Shown in pieces: positions 56,704 to 64,000 of a stretch of 64,000 bases of DNA. The number at the start of each line of letters is the position of its first letter. Position 1 is the first letter of the stretch. The stretch lies in the NCBI RefSeq assembly GCF_003664995.1, contig NZ_JFHL01000021.1:62001-126000 (forward strand). Direction: 5' to 3'. The position numbers and the translations under genes were made by a program. This DNA is from Mesotoga sp. BH458_6_3_2_1. GTDB taxonomy: Bacteria > Thermotogota > Thermotogae > Petrotogales > Kosmotogaceae. Below the pieces are notes generated by a model. The model made no database searches. It was not told the origin of the DNA and worked only from the letters and a program-made list of their open reading frames with translations.

Positions 56704-56877
56704 TTAGTCTATCATTTTTCCTACGATGAAACCCAGAGAACTTCGCTCAATAACCAACTTGTGACCGACTGTAAGTTTTTCCTGATCCAATACTTGTGAA
56801 CTGATCGTTTGAGAGACTATGTTCTTCAAATTGAATGATCTACCATCTCCCGTTGTGAGTATTACAAAATAAATCAT
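56704..56877 (-). CDS. Possible small protein of unknown function (57 aa)
   Basis: From ATG 56877 a frame encodes 57 residues starting MIYFVILTTGDGRSFNLK and ending SLGFIVGKMID. The composition looks like a real beta-rich small protein, but there is no ribosome site, and longer frames to 56991 overlap the start of the opposite-strand phospholipase-like gene. It lies between the start of the sensor gene and that gene. No family was recognised; it may be spurious. Confidence 0.3.
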   Translation of the reverse strand: MIYFVILTTGDGRSFNLKNIVSQTISSQVLDQEKLTVGHKLVIERSSLGFIVGKMID

Positions 56878-56926
56878 GTAGAATCTGTATTGTTGTTCGC
56901 CAATATGGCTTGCGGATGGTGATGAT

Positions 56927-57823
56927 TTGAAATCCATACTTCTCTTATTTCTCTTAGCTTCATGCACAGCATGTTTTGGTTGGGGGTTCACAGCTCACTG
57001 GCAGATATCCGTAGCTGCTCTTAATCTGATCGACTCTTCAACTCTGAATTCGATTAGGGGAAACGTTCAGGAAGATGTTTTTAAGAACTGGATTGGAGTT
57101 CAAGCGTCGTGCGTGGATCTCGACAGGTATTTCGTCAAAGACCTTGTACCGGCTCATACATTCATCGCTGAAAGATACGTTAAGATCGAGTCGCTGGCTT
57201 TGCAAGAGATACTAGATATACCGGGTATGAAACGCAATGCCATGGGAGCTCTGATCGAGGCCTTTCTTGAAATCCGGGAGCATTTTCTAAAGAAGAATTT
57301 CCCCGATCTGGCCTTTGCGATTGCCCGGCTCTTCCATTTCGGAAGCGACCTGATGATGCCGCTCCATGTTGTGAGAAACAGTGACGGCCAGCTGACCGAC
57401 CAGCCGGGGATGCACTTCAGAATTGAAAGTATTGCCGGCACTGTCTTCTTCGGCATGAAACAACTGACACCCGAGAGTGCGATTTTTCTTCAGGACTTTG
57501 AGATTCCAGAATTTATTCTGAATTCAATTTCTCAATCAGCAAGTCTTGCTTCAACCTTTGAGGCTGCTGATAAAAAACGTCTATCGGACTCTATTTACGA
57601 TTACTCCGAGTTGTGGGAGGAGATTTCACCGGCATTCACAGAAGCAGTGAATAGAGCGGTATTCGTCTGCGCAAGTCTGTTGAAGAGCGCGATTCTCGGT
57701 ATCGAAGAAACGGTACCGGCAAGTGTTTTGAGTGACTTTAGTAGCCGGGGTTGGGGGTTGGTGGTGGCATCAAGATCAGAAGTGATGCTTCCTCCGGCAG
57801 GAAGTGAGTCTCGCTGGCGCTAG
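56927..57823 (+). CDS. Secreted zinc phospholipase C / P1-nuclease-like protein, C terminus altered by a repeat
   Basis: A 298-residue exported protein related to the one at 45,046. After the signal peptide the mature part begins WGFTAHWQIS, with Trp and two nearby histidines. FHFGSDLMMPLHV gives H-x3-D and His ligands, and MHFRIE a later histidine. Zinc-dependent hydrolysis of phospholipid or nucleic acid is likely. Start is TTG behind GGTGAT. The last 25 residues (GWGLVVASRSEVMLPPAGSE and on) are encoded by dispersed-repeat sequence, so the original C terminus may be lost. Confidence 0.72.
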   Translation: MKSILLLFLLASCTACFGWGFTAHWQISVAALNLIDSSTLNSIRGNVQEDVFKNWIGVQASCVDLDRYFVKDLVPAHTFIAERYVKIESLALQEILDIPGMKRNAMGALIEAFLEIREHFLKKNFPDLAFAIARLFHFGSDLMMPLHVVRNSDGQLTDQPGMHFRIESIAGTVFFGMKQLTPESAIFLQDFEIPEFILNSISQSASLASTFEAADKKRLSDSIYDYSELWEEISPAFTEAVNRAVFVCASLLKSAILGIEETVPASVLSDFSSRGWGLVVASRSEVMLPPAGSESRWR

Positions 57824-57870
57824 GAAGTGATGCCCGGAAGAGCATCCGGGGAAGTGATGCTGGCGCTTAC
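57738..57870. repeat. GGAAGTGATGC short-repeat tract
   Basis: GAAGTGATGC or close variants recur at about 57778, 57824 and 57852, with a GAAGTGAGTCTCGCTGGCGCT variant part at 57803. The tract covers the 3' end of the preceding gene, which reads through it to a stop at 57821-57823. It is preceded by CGGGGTTGGGGGTTGG, like the start of the 66-base repeat at 38,296. Confidence 0.6.
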
Positions 57871-58084
57871 GCACCAGGAGGCAAAAAGGAAAGAAGAAGA
57901 GCAAGCAAATTAAAGTAATCTGATCAGACGGACTCATTTTGTCACTGAAGCGCTCCTGTTAAGGATCTGGGCTTCGAGAAACCGGGGTAGCGGGTGCGGA
58001 TTGGTGTTAGGAAAAAGCAAAGGAACTGGTTGGTCGTTGAATGGTTCTCCGTTCGCCGACGAGAGCCGTCAAGTAATAGTATCG

Positions 58085-58117
58085 AGATTCCGACCAGGAG
58101 CTTTGTCGGAATGACGG
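58085..58117. repeat. Composite dispersed repeat, short copy
   Basis: GATTCCGACCAGGAGCTTTG followed by TCGGAATGACGGAATT matches the first third of the unit at 39041-39152 almost exactly. The inverted arms ATTCCGAC and GTCGGAAT can form a hairpin. Confidence 0.75.
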
Positions 58118-58214
58118 AATTGGGCGTATTCGGAATAACCGTTCTTAGTCAAACCATTATTCAGAGAGTAGAGAGAAGGGAAAAGCAAAGAGGGCAGGTA
58201 AGGTTCCGCGATAA

Positions 58215-58311
58215 GATTTCGACCAGGAGCTTTGTCGGACTGACAGCATTTGACGTTTCTTGACTTCAGCGCTTTCAACCTGCAACTGCTCTTCATGAAG
58301 GACCGAGGACG
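58215..58311. repeat. Composite dispersed repeat, diverged full copy
   Basis: It aligns with 39041-39152 through GACCAGGAGCTTTGTCGGA, GCATTTGACGTTTCTT and CTGCAACTGCTCTTCAT, with small indels. Copy 58085 lies 130 bases upstream. Confidence 0.65.
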
Positions 58312-58394
58312 CCTCTCTCAAGCACGACGAGATATGATGTTTGATCTCTATTTTCAGACCTCTATCCTCAACCTGTAAACTCACGGTAACGTTT

Positions 58395-59183
58395 TCAAAG
58401 AACCTTCAAGATCATCCCGCCAACTATTGCAATCATCACGCTCGCCAGCGTCCCGATTAGATAGTATTCAGCAAAGTCTTTGTTCTCGAAATTCTTAAAT
58501 CTGGCCAATGATTTGGCGGCTATTACAATTGTTATAGAGGCAACATTTCCCGTGAGGTATAGTGTGAGAATGAGAAGCCTTTCGAAGATCCCGATCACCT
58601 TCCCGGTCTTCACATTATCGAGAACCGAGCTGTCTCCTGCTATTCTCTGAAGATAGTCCGGCACATTCTTGTAGATGAGATCGAAGAGTTTTCTTATGAA
58701 GACCGCGCCGGCAAAGAGTACATATATATAGACAATTATTACCACTAGAATTCTTTGAAGCGGAAGCGACGGTAGGTCAAGCCCCGTATGTATGGAAAAC
58801 CAGCCAATGAAGCTTGAGAAGCCCCGTGAAACGGTGAAGCTGGAAATCGGTAAGAGGAAAGAGATGAGCACAAGATGCATGAATTGATCAAGAACAAACA
58901 TGATGAACTTCGTTGCCGGACCTCGCTCTCTCTCGATCTGAGCTTTGAATACATCTATAAGTATATGAAAGAGGGAAAGCACAAGGCAATACATAAGCAC
59001 ATCGGTCAGCTTGAAGGGGAGCATAAGAACCAGAAGAGTTCCAAACACAACGCACCAGTGTTTCAGAAATCCTTTCATCTTACCATTGTTCTTTTCGTTC
59101 ACCATCGCGTCTGTCTGAAACAAGAAATCGGCAACTACATGTGCCAGAATCGAAAGCGCTAAAGGTATCACTAATCCTCTCAT
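58395..59183 (-). CDS. DUF3307 membrane protein
   Basis: A 262-residue integral membrane protein with about six to seven hydrophobic segments. The N-terminal half fits DUF3307: LSILAHVVADFLFQTDAMVNEKNN, LKHWCVVFG and SLFHILIDVFKAQIERE, where histidines and aspartates recur within membrane segments and may bind metal. GGAGGCC precedes the ATG. It lies 129 bases downstream of the SatD gene, separated by a run of TAAGGC-type repeats. Function unknown. Confidence 0.85.
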   Translation of the reverse strand: MRGLVIPLALSILAHVVADFLFQTDAMVNEKNNGKMKGFLKHWCVVFGTLLVLMLPFKLTDVLMYCLVLSLFHILIDVFKAQIERERGPATKFIMFVLDQFMHLVLISFLLPISSFTVSRGFSSFIGWFSIHTGLDLPSLPLQRILVVIIVYIYVLFAGAVFIRKLFDLIYKNVPDYLQRIAGDSSVLDNVKTGKVIGIFERLLILTLYLTGNVASITIVIAAKSLARFKNFENKDFAEYYLIGTLASVMIAIVGGMILKVL

Positions 59184-59240
59184 ATTGTGGCCTCCGTCAA
59201 TATCCCGATAGATGCGCGTTTGTCGCGGAACACATTGACT

Positions 59241-59307
59241 ATAAGGTCTTAATGCCTTATTCAGCTTAAATAAGTTTAAAAAGCCTTATTTTATAAATAT
59301 AAGGCTT
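59241..59307 (-). promoter_or_regulatory. Cluster of ATAAGGC/GCCTTAT sites and hairpin between satD and the DUF3307 gene
   Basis: Four related half-sites occur in 65 bases: ATAAGG (59241-59246), GCCTTAT (59254-59260), GCCTTAT (59283-59289) and ATAAGGC (59299-59305). The last two form a perfect inverted repeat AAGCCTTAT/ATAAGGCTT (59281-59289 / 59299-59307), which on the minus strand is followed by TTTTTAAAC. It could end satD transcription, regulate the DUF3307 gene, or both. Confidence 0.5.
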
Positions 59308-59312
59308 AAAAA

Positions 59313-59936
59313 CTAATTCCCAAGCGACAAATCGATCAACTTTGCCAACCCCGTTTCGGCAGCTCTTACCACACTCCAGCTTGCCTTTTCACAGTGTTCC
59401 TGAACAGTCGGAGCTGTCACTCCCAGAACCTTAGCCGCCTTTTCGTAGGTCCCCTCGGCCTCATACGTATGAACGGCTTCCCATTGTTTTTCAGTCCAAC
59501 CCCTCTCAACAGTCTCAAGCAAAAATAAAGAGGTGTTCATGGCAATTGACAGTACCTCGTTATCATGAACGAAAAAAGTATTTGAAATCTTACTCTGTTT
59601 CGCACTATCAAGTGCCGTTCTCGCATCGTAGAAGACTATGCCACTTAAATCCCAAGAAGAACCGGCATTCTCCAGCTCTTTCTTATCAATTTCACCAATA
59701 CTCAATCCAATTCTTAGCCTGAAGGGTCGCACAATGTATCTCAACCTTCGAACAAGTATCGGTAGGGCACCCACCTCAGACAATACACCCTGAATCTCAT
59801 CTCCTCTAGATATGGCAAATGGCTTTGCGAGATACTCTGAGCCAAAACCATCAATCGAATTCCGAATACTTGCCACCGGAATCTCTTGCTTCCTTGATTG
59901 GATGATATCGGCGGTAATTATCGCATAAAGACCCAT
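59313..59936 (-). CDS. SatD-family protein: cyclase-like N-terminal domain plus helix-turn-helix
   Basis: A 207-residue SatD-family protein (name from the Streptococcus mutans sat locus). The N-terminal 115 residues have a pattern like nucleotidyl-cyclase/GGDEF palm domains: Asp10 in YAIITADIIQSR, SRGDEIQGVL (D46, E47), RLRIGLSIGEID, and GIVFYDARTALDSA. The C-terminal part holds a helix-turn-helix, GTYEKAAKVLGVTAPTVQEH. The start chosen is ATG 59936; a GTG at 59945 overlaps the ribosome site. The DUF3307 gene follows. The cyclase reading is an inference. Confidence 0.82.
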   Translation of the reverse strand: MGLYAIITADIIQSRKQEIPVASIRNSIDGFGSEYLAKPFAISRGDEIQGVLSEVGALPILVRRLRYIVRPFRLRIGLSIGEIDKKELENAGSSWDLSGIVFYDARTALDSAKQSKISNTFFVHDNEVLSIAMNTSLFLLETVERGWTEKQWEAVHTYEAEGTYEKAAKVLGVTAPTVQEHCEKASWSVVRAAETGLAKLIDLSLGN

Positions 59937-60262
59937 ACAGCTCACACTCCGTAAACAGCAGAGTCACCCCAAACTGATTGTAGCACAGATCATGTTGAGA
60001 CCATAAAGTGACGGAAATCAAATGCCGCTCCAGTCTTTACGAGATACCCACTCATCGATGTGGAGATCTATACGACATCCTCGATAGGAGGGTCGTCTAT
60101 TCAGAGGTCTTTGAAGGCCTGTTACTCAATACGAAAACTCGTGATGGAAATTCAAACAAAAGCCCATTGAAGAAGACGGGAAAACTCCCGAATACGCTGC
60201 ATCTTAGCCGAACAAAAGCTGCACTGCCCGTTATCTTCAGGAATTCAAATACTGACAGTCAG
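59937..60262. other. Intergenic region upstream of satD
   Basis: No gene is well supported in these 326 bases. A small hairpin CGGGA-AAAC-TCCCG lies at 60177-60190 and may help end the minus-strand gene that finishes at 60263. A plus-strand frame of 122 codons from 60008 runs into that gene and has no ribosome site or recognisable features. Confidence 0.4.
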
Positions 60263-61540
60263 CTAATTAGCTACTTCAAATATCCAAAGATCTTTCTCCT
60301 TCTTTTCGGCATTGCTTTCCTGATAGGACATGGAATACCCTGCGAATATGATCCTGTTCCCTTCAAGATAGGCTGAATTAACTACATCGTCCCCAGAACC
60401 GCCGAAAGATAGAGTATCAATTATCTCGCCTTCAGAATCTAGTTTCATAATCCACGCGTCATTCATACCGGAATTTTCTTTAACGTCGATGTCGTCAGAA
60501 GTTGTCTGCCCAGCGACAATCAGGTCCCCATCATCTGTAAGAACAATGCAACGCGCAACGTCTTTGAAACTCCCGCCGTAGTTCTTACTCCACAGCTCAT
60601 TACCTTCATCATCGACCGAAATAACCCAGAAATCTTTTCCGCCGAGTCCATTCGAAAAGAGTGATACCCCGGCGTCCTGTGAACCAACGGCTATGACATT
60701 GCCATCACTCTCTGCAACTATATCGAAGCCATCCTCAAACCACTGACCTCCGAACTGATCAAACCATTCGACTTCCCCAGCGGCCGAGATCTTCAAGATC
60801 GACATCTGATTGTCCACGTAGTTGCAGCTTATTCCACAGTCTCTGTACGCAAAATAGCCGACTGCATAGACTGACCCATCCTCTCCCAGGTAAAGCCTTT
60901 GCGCACAATCTTCAGATCTGTAAGCGCCAACTACCCATTGAGACACTATATTGCCTTCACAATCCAGTTCTACTATCCAGAAGTCTTCTCCCCAATCATA
61001 GCCAGAGACGTCTCCGTCAGCAGATCTTGTGTATCCTGCGACTAGAATATTGCCTGAAGGTTTCTCAAGTACATCGTATGCATGATCCTGTCCGCTGCCC
61101 CCAAGTGTTTTCTCCCAGATGAGTTCACCTTCTGTCGAAAGCCTAATCACCCAGAAATCACCAATACCGTTATTGTTGGTCACATCACCGTCTGAAGATT
61201 CAGTCAGACCTACAAGCAAATATCCCCCGTCAGCAGTTAGGGCTATTGCCTCAGCAATATCTCTCTTGCTTCCACCAAAAGTCTTCCACCACTGAAGTTC
61301 CAGGTCGCTGTCAAGTTTCATAATAAGGAAGTCTTCCTGACCATGTGTAGAAACAATCCCTCCAGAAGAAGAGTCTGTGAACCCTGAAATCGCAACGGAT
61401 CCATCTTCGAGAATCTTAATGTCGCTCACCACGTCGTTGCCGCTTCCTCCAAGAGCCAGAGATTTCACTACATTTAGCCTTGCCCCCAGAAAAACCGTAA
61501 TAAAAATCAGAAATACTATTACTGACATTCTTCTCATCAT
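60263..61540 (-). CDS. Secreted seven-unit propeller-like repeat protein
   Basis: A 425-residue exported protein with an N-terminal signal or anchor (MSVIVFLIFITVFLGARLN, no lipobox) followed by seven units of about 55-60 residues. The units carry the pattern GGSG-x-D-x-A, DGGY-x4-G-T-S-DGDV, DFWI-x-L and G-x-I-x-W, the same as in the C-terminal part of the lipoprotein at 23,364-26,162. A closed seven-bladed propeller is likely. Unit 4 is less regular (VVGAYRSEDCAQR, CGISCNY) and has several cysteines. GGAGGAATAG precedes the ATG. Confidence 0.82.
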   Translation of the reverse strand: MMRRMSVIVFLIFITVFLGARLNVVKSLALGGSGNDVVSDIKILEDGSVAISGFTDSSSGGIVSTHGQEDFLIMKLDSDLELQWWKTFGGSKRDIAEAIALTADGGYLLVGLTESSDGDVTNNNGIGDFWVIRLSTEGELIWEKTLGGSGQDHAYDVLEKPSGNILVAGYTRSADGDVSGYDWGEDFWIVELDCEGNIVSQWVVGAYRSEDCAQRLYLGEDGSVYAVGYFAYRDCGISCNYVDNQMSILKISAAGEVEWFDQFGGQWFEDGFDIVAESDGNVIAVGSQDAGVSLFSNGLGGKDFWVISVDDEGNELWSKNYGGSFKDVARCIVLTDDGDLIVAGQTTSDDIDVKENSGMNDAWIMKLDSEGEIIDTLSFGGSGDDVVNSAYLEGNRIIFAGYSMSYQESNAEKKEKDLWIFEVAN

Positions 61541-62056
61541 CTATTCCTCCATCTCATGATCAACGGCTTCTGCATCCCTTTGCGAATAATCATCGGATCA
61601 ATAGTCGTTCATATTCGTTTCATTATATTTGATTAGCTCCTATAAAGCATCGAAGAGAGGTTACTAATATGACCGTGATGAATAATCGTGATGACAAGAA
61701 CGGAAAATCGCGCAGGTGAATCCGTCATTTATGGATATTCTTTCTCAAGAGCACCTTTGCCAAATCGAAAAGCTCATTACAATTAAAAACCAACCGGGAC
61801 TTTCATTTCCAAAGCTGCAGCAGGCCTGTGAAACAGATCTTTCCATCTGAAATCAGAGGGATCTTTATTCCGTTTCTGAAACATGATCAAATTGCACGCG
61901 GCCAGTGTTACATGAAGGCTAACGTGCTATTGAGCAGACTGAATATCAATATGGAAACTAAAACCTTGTGATCCAGTTCGAGATTCTCATTACTCGATTC
62001 AGTTTATAATTTCTGCAGTTCCAGAGAAGAAAGTTTTCGAGGTTGAAGTACCCTAT
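61541..62056. other. Intergenic region before the HD-GYP genes
   Basis: No convincing gene or RNA is seen in these 516 bases. A short plus-strand frame with a GTG start near 61716 encodes 44 ordinary-looking residues but has no ribosome site and no recognised family. The 5' part must hold the promoter of the secreted repeat protein. Confidence 0.35.
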
Positions 62057-63766
62057 CTAGGTCGGCACAAACCCAGAATTGAAGAGCTCAAGACAGGCTT
62101 TCACCACTTCTTCATCATACTTCGTACCAACTCCCGACTTAATCTCTTCGAGGGCAATCTCGAGTCCCAGTGCACGTCTGTAAGGACGATGAGAGCTGAC
62201 GGCCTCGACAACATCTGCAACTGCAAGAATTCTCGCTTCAAGCATTATTTCGCCATCTTTCAGACCTCTCGGATAACCGGATCCATCGATTCTCTCGTGA
62301 TGCTGCCTGACTATTTCTGCAACGGGCAGACCGAAATGGATCTCCTTCAGGATTTTGAAGCCTTCGTCGGGATGATTCTTGATCAACGCCCATTCAATCT
62401 CGTTAAGCCTTCCGGGTTTGTTAAGTATATCTGCAGGGATGGAAAGCTTCCCTATGTCATGGAGAATAGACGCTATTCTGAGTGCTTCAAGCTTTTCGTT
62501 GGGGAGTTTGAGTCGCTCAGCAATCGCTGTCGCTATTTCTTCGACCTTTCTCTGATGATCAACCGTGTAGGGATCCTTAACCTTTAGAAGCCTGGACATT
62601 GTTAGCAGAAGATCATCTCTGCTTCTTCTGAGGGCTTCTTCGGTCTCTTTCAACTTTGTAATGTCTCGACCGATACCCACTAGACCCGTAACTAAACCCT
62701 CTTCATCGAATATCGGCGACAGATTAATACTATAGTGTTTCTGGTTGACGTCTTCGCCAAAGCTCCACTCATATGTTGTCTGTTCTCCACTGAGAGCTAT
62801 CTCGCTGTTCATCATATGTACTTCTGCTATCCCTTCAGGAAATATTTCGGCTGCGGTCTTGCCGATGAAGAAATCTGTATTGACTTCTGAACTCTCTATC
62901 CAGGCTCCAAAAATAGCAGTAAGCCTGCTCTCTCGATCCAGTTCAAAGATTATGTCGTCCGTAGACTCCACAATCGCCCTAAACTTCTCTTCCCGCTCTC
63001 TCAGTCTCGAATAGATCTCGCGTTCTCTTGTCTTGTCTTACGCCAGATCCACTACTCCCAATAGATTTCCGGAATCATCGAAGATCGGGTATGCCTTGAT
63101 GTGCCAGATGATTCCGTTCTGCTCGATCTCTTCAACAACTGTCTTCTTTTCCCTGACGGCCTTCAATACAGGACAATCGTCGCAAGGATTCTGCCTTCCG
63201 TACCAAAGGTGATAACACGTGTTGCCCTGCAAACTATCCTTGTCTACCGCCACCCTCTCTCTGAATGCTTTGTTCGCCCAGACAATACTAAGATCGGGCT
63301 TATGATACGCAACTATCTCATCGATATTGTCCAGAATGAGCTGAAGAGTCTGTTCAGATTCAATAATCCTTCTCCTGGCTTTCTTCTGCTCAGTTACGTC
63401 GATTCCAACCGACTGGTATTCAATCAGCTTCCCGGCAGTGTCATGAACAGGCTGGTTGTACCAGTGAATCCAGTGCACAGCTCCATCGGCAGCCAATACG
63501 GGATCTTCCCTTTGGAAAGGATGCTCGACTTCCGCCCTTTTGTGAAGCGTCTTCTCGAGTTCATTGCATGGGCCTTTTTCGGCAAGATCGATCCATTGCT
63601 TTCCGAGAAGTTGATCCCTTTCCATACCGTAGAATTCAGCATATGCGCGATTGACGAAAGTTAGCGTTGTGTCAGAGTTCCACCTGCAGATGAGCAGATC
63701 TGGATTGTCCGCAATAGACTCATAGAGTAAGCTGTAATGTTTGCCAATCAAGTCTCGCTTCTCCAC
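62057..63766 (-). pseudogene. PAS-PAS-PAS-HD-GYP sensor interrupted by an in-frame TAA
   Basis: One reading frame of about 570 codons is split by a single TAA at 63038-63040. The upstream part (GTG 63766, AAGGAG seven bases before) has two PAS domains, the second with the cysteine motif NPCDDCPVL, and breaks off at GVVDLA. The same frame continues as DKTREREIYSRL, then a third PAS and an HD-GYP domain with LHDIGKLSIP and HHERIDGSGYP. Restart at GTG 62971, behind AGGG, could still make a PAS-HD-GYP protein. It may be a recent nonsense mutation, a sequencing error or two polypeptides. Confidence 0.85.
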
Positions 63767-63770
63767 AGGA

Positions 63771-64000
63771 TCACTCCTTATGGGCTTCAAACGAGAAGCC
63801 GCCCTGGAACAACTCCAAACAGCTCTTCACAACCAAAGAATCATAAAGCTTTCCTGAGTTACTACTGATTTCCTCCATAGCCTCTTCAACGTCGCGCGCC
63901 CTTCTGTGTGGCCGATCTGAAAGCATCGCTTCAACTACGTCTGCCACTGCTAGTATCTTCGATGTAAGCAGTATCTCCTTATCTGTCAGTCCTTTTGGAT
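63771..64000 (-). CDS. HD-GYP domain protein, C-terminal fragment
   Basis: The C-terminal 75 or so codons of another HD-GYP protein, cut by the right window edge. Visible: PKGLTDKEILLTSKILAVAD, then VVEAMLSDRPHRRARDVEEA and KLYDSLVVKSCLELF, which are the last part of the c-di-GMP phosphodiesterase domain, directly after the GYP motif. Its stop is four bases before the GTG of the interrupted sensor gene downstream, so the two are cotranscribed. Confidence 0.85.
   Translation of the reverse strand, partial: PKGLTDKEILLTSKILAVADVVEAMLSDRPHRRARDVEEAMEEISSNSGKLYDSLVVKSCLELFQGGFSFEAHKE

Larger units (their letters stand above)
57824..58394. other. Repeat-rich intergenic region without genes
   Basis: About 570 bases without a credible gene. 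It contains a diverged relative of the 66-base repeat (about 57,985-58,058), two copies of the GACCAGGAGCTTTGTCGGA repeat and flanking CTGCAACTGCTCTTCATGAA sequence. All have counterparts in 38,296-39,152. Confidence 0.65.

Noticed and set aside
60008-60376. Plus-strand 122-codon frame
   Set aside because: No ribosome site or family; its 3' end is antisense to the secreted repeat protein.

Overview
The window looks like chromosome from a member of the Thermotogota, most likely a mesophilic Mesotoga- or Kosmotoga-like bacterium. This is inferred from protein styles, not proven. The signs are an NfnAB-type ferredoxin/NADP complex, a large Alu-domain SRP RNA, strong GGAGGTGA ribosome sites with frequent TTG and GTG starts, MMPL, TldD/PmbA and HD-GYP genes, and several corrinoid methyltransferase parts. 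GC content is moderate. There is no CRISPR array, rRNA, recognisable tRNA, insertion sequence or prophage.

Layout. 1-10,020: nfnAB (nfnB cut by the window edge), a catalase plus ybaN pair, a stand-alone LigD 3'-phosphoesterase domain, a YhhQ-like transporter, rmuC, a corrinoid protein, a nitronate monooxygenase-like flavoprotein whose N terminus lacks a normal start codon, and a DUF2779 nuclease-like protein. 10,281-14,916: a corrinoid methyl-transfer operon with a UroD-type methyltransferase, a MetH-activation-domain-like protein, a 2Fe-2S reductive activator of corrinoid proteins, and a second UroD-type methyltransferase with a complete zinc motif. A third UroD homologue converges on it at 14,952-16,172. 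16,227-22,999: a nucleotidyltransferase / amidohydrolase / D-Ala-D-Ala-ligase-like cluster, a nitrilase-family hydrolase, and a cation/proton antiporter behind a perfect promoter with a leader that can hide its own ribosome site. Then comes an EamA transporter.

23,364-32,656: a 932-residue lipoprotein ending in seven propeller-like repeats, a membrane glycerophosphodiesterase, flavin reductase and peroxiredoxin, the SRP RNA, and a PurH-like protein that has lost transformylase active-site motifs. 32,791-46,114: glutamine synthetase, an FmdB-type zinc ribbon, a PmbA/TldD pair, EamA, a repeat-rich intergenic region, MATE plus MarR, a secreted ankyrin protein, an Asp/Glu racemase with an alpha/beta hydrolase, and a secreted zinc phospholipase/nuclease-like protein.

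46,140-64,000: a Lon-like protease, a 2'-5' RNA ligase-like protein that seems to start at CTG, an MMPL exporter, an ABC exporter, a large PAS-GAF-GGDEF-HD-GYP protein, a second zinc phospholipase-like protein that runs into a dispersed repeat, a SatD/DUF3307 pair with repeated TAAGGC sites, a second seven-repeat secreted protein, and two more HD-GYP genes. One of those is interrupted by an in-frame TAA and one is cut by the window edge.

The best candidates for something new are the SatD (cyclase-like plus helix-turn-helix) / DUF3307 pair with its putative operators, the SD-sequestering antiporter leader, the degenerate PurH, and two genes whose conserved N termini have no ATG, GTG or TTG. 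None is established by the sequence alone.
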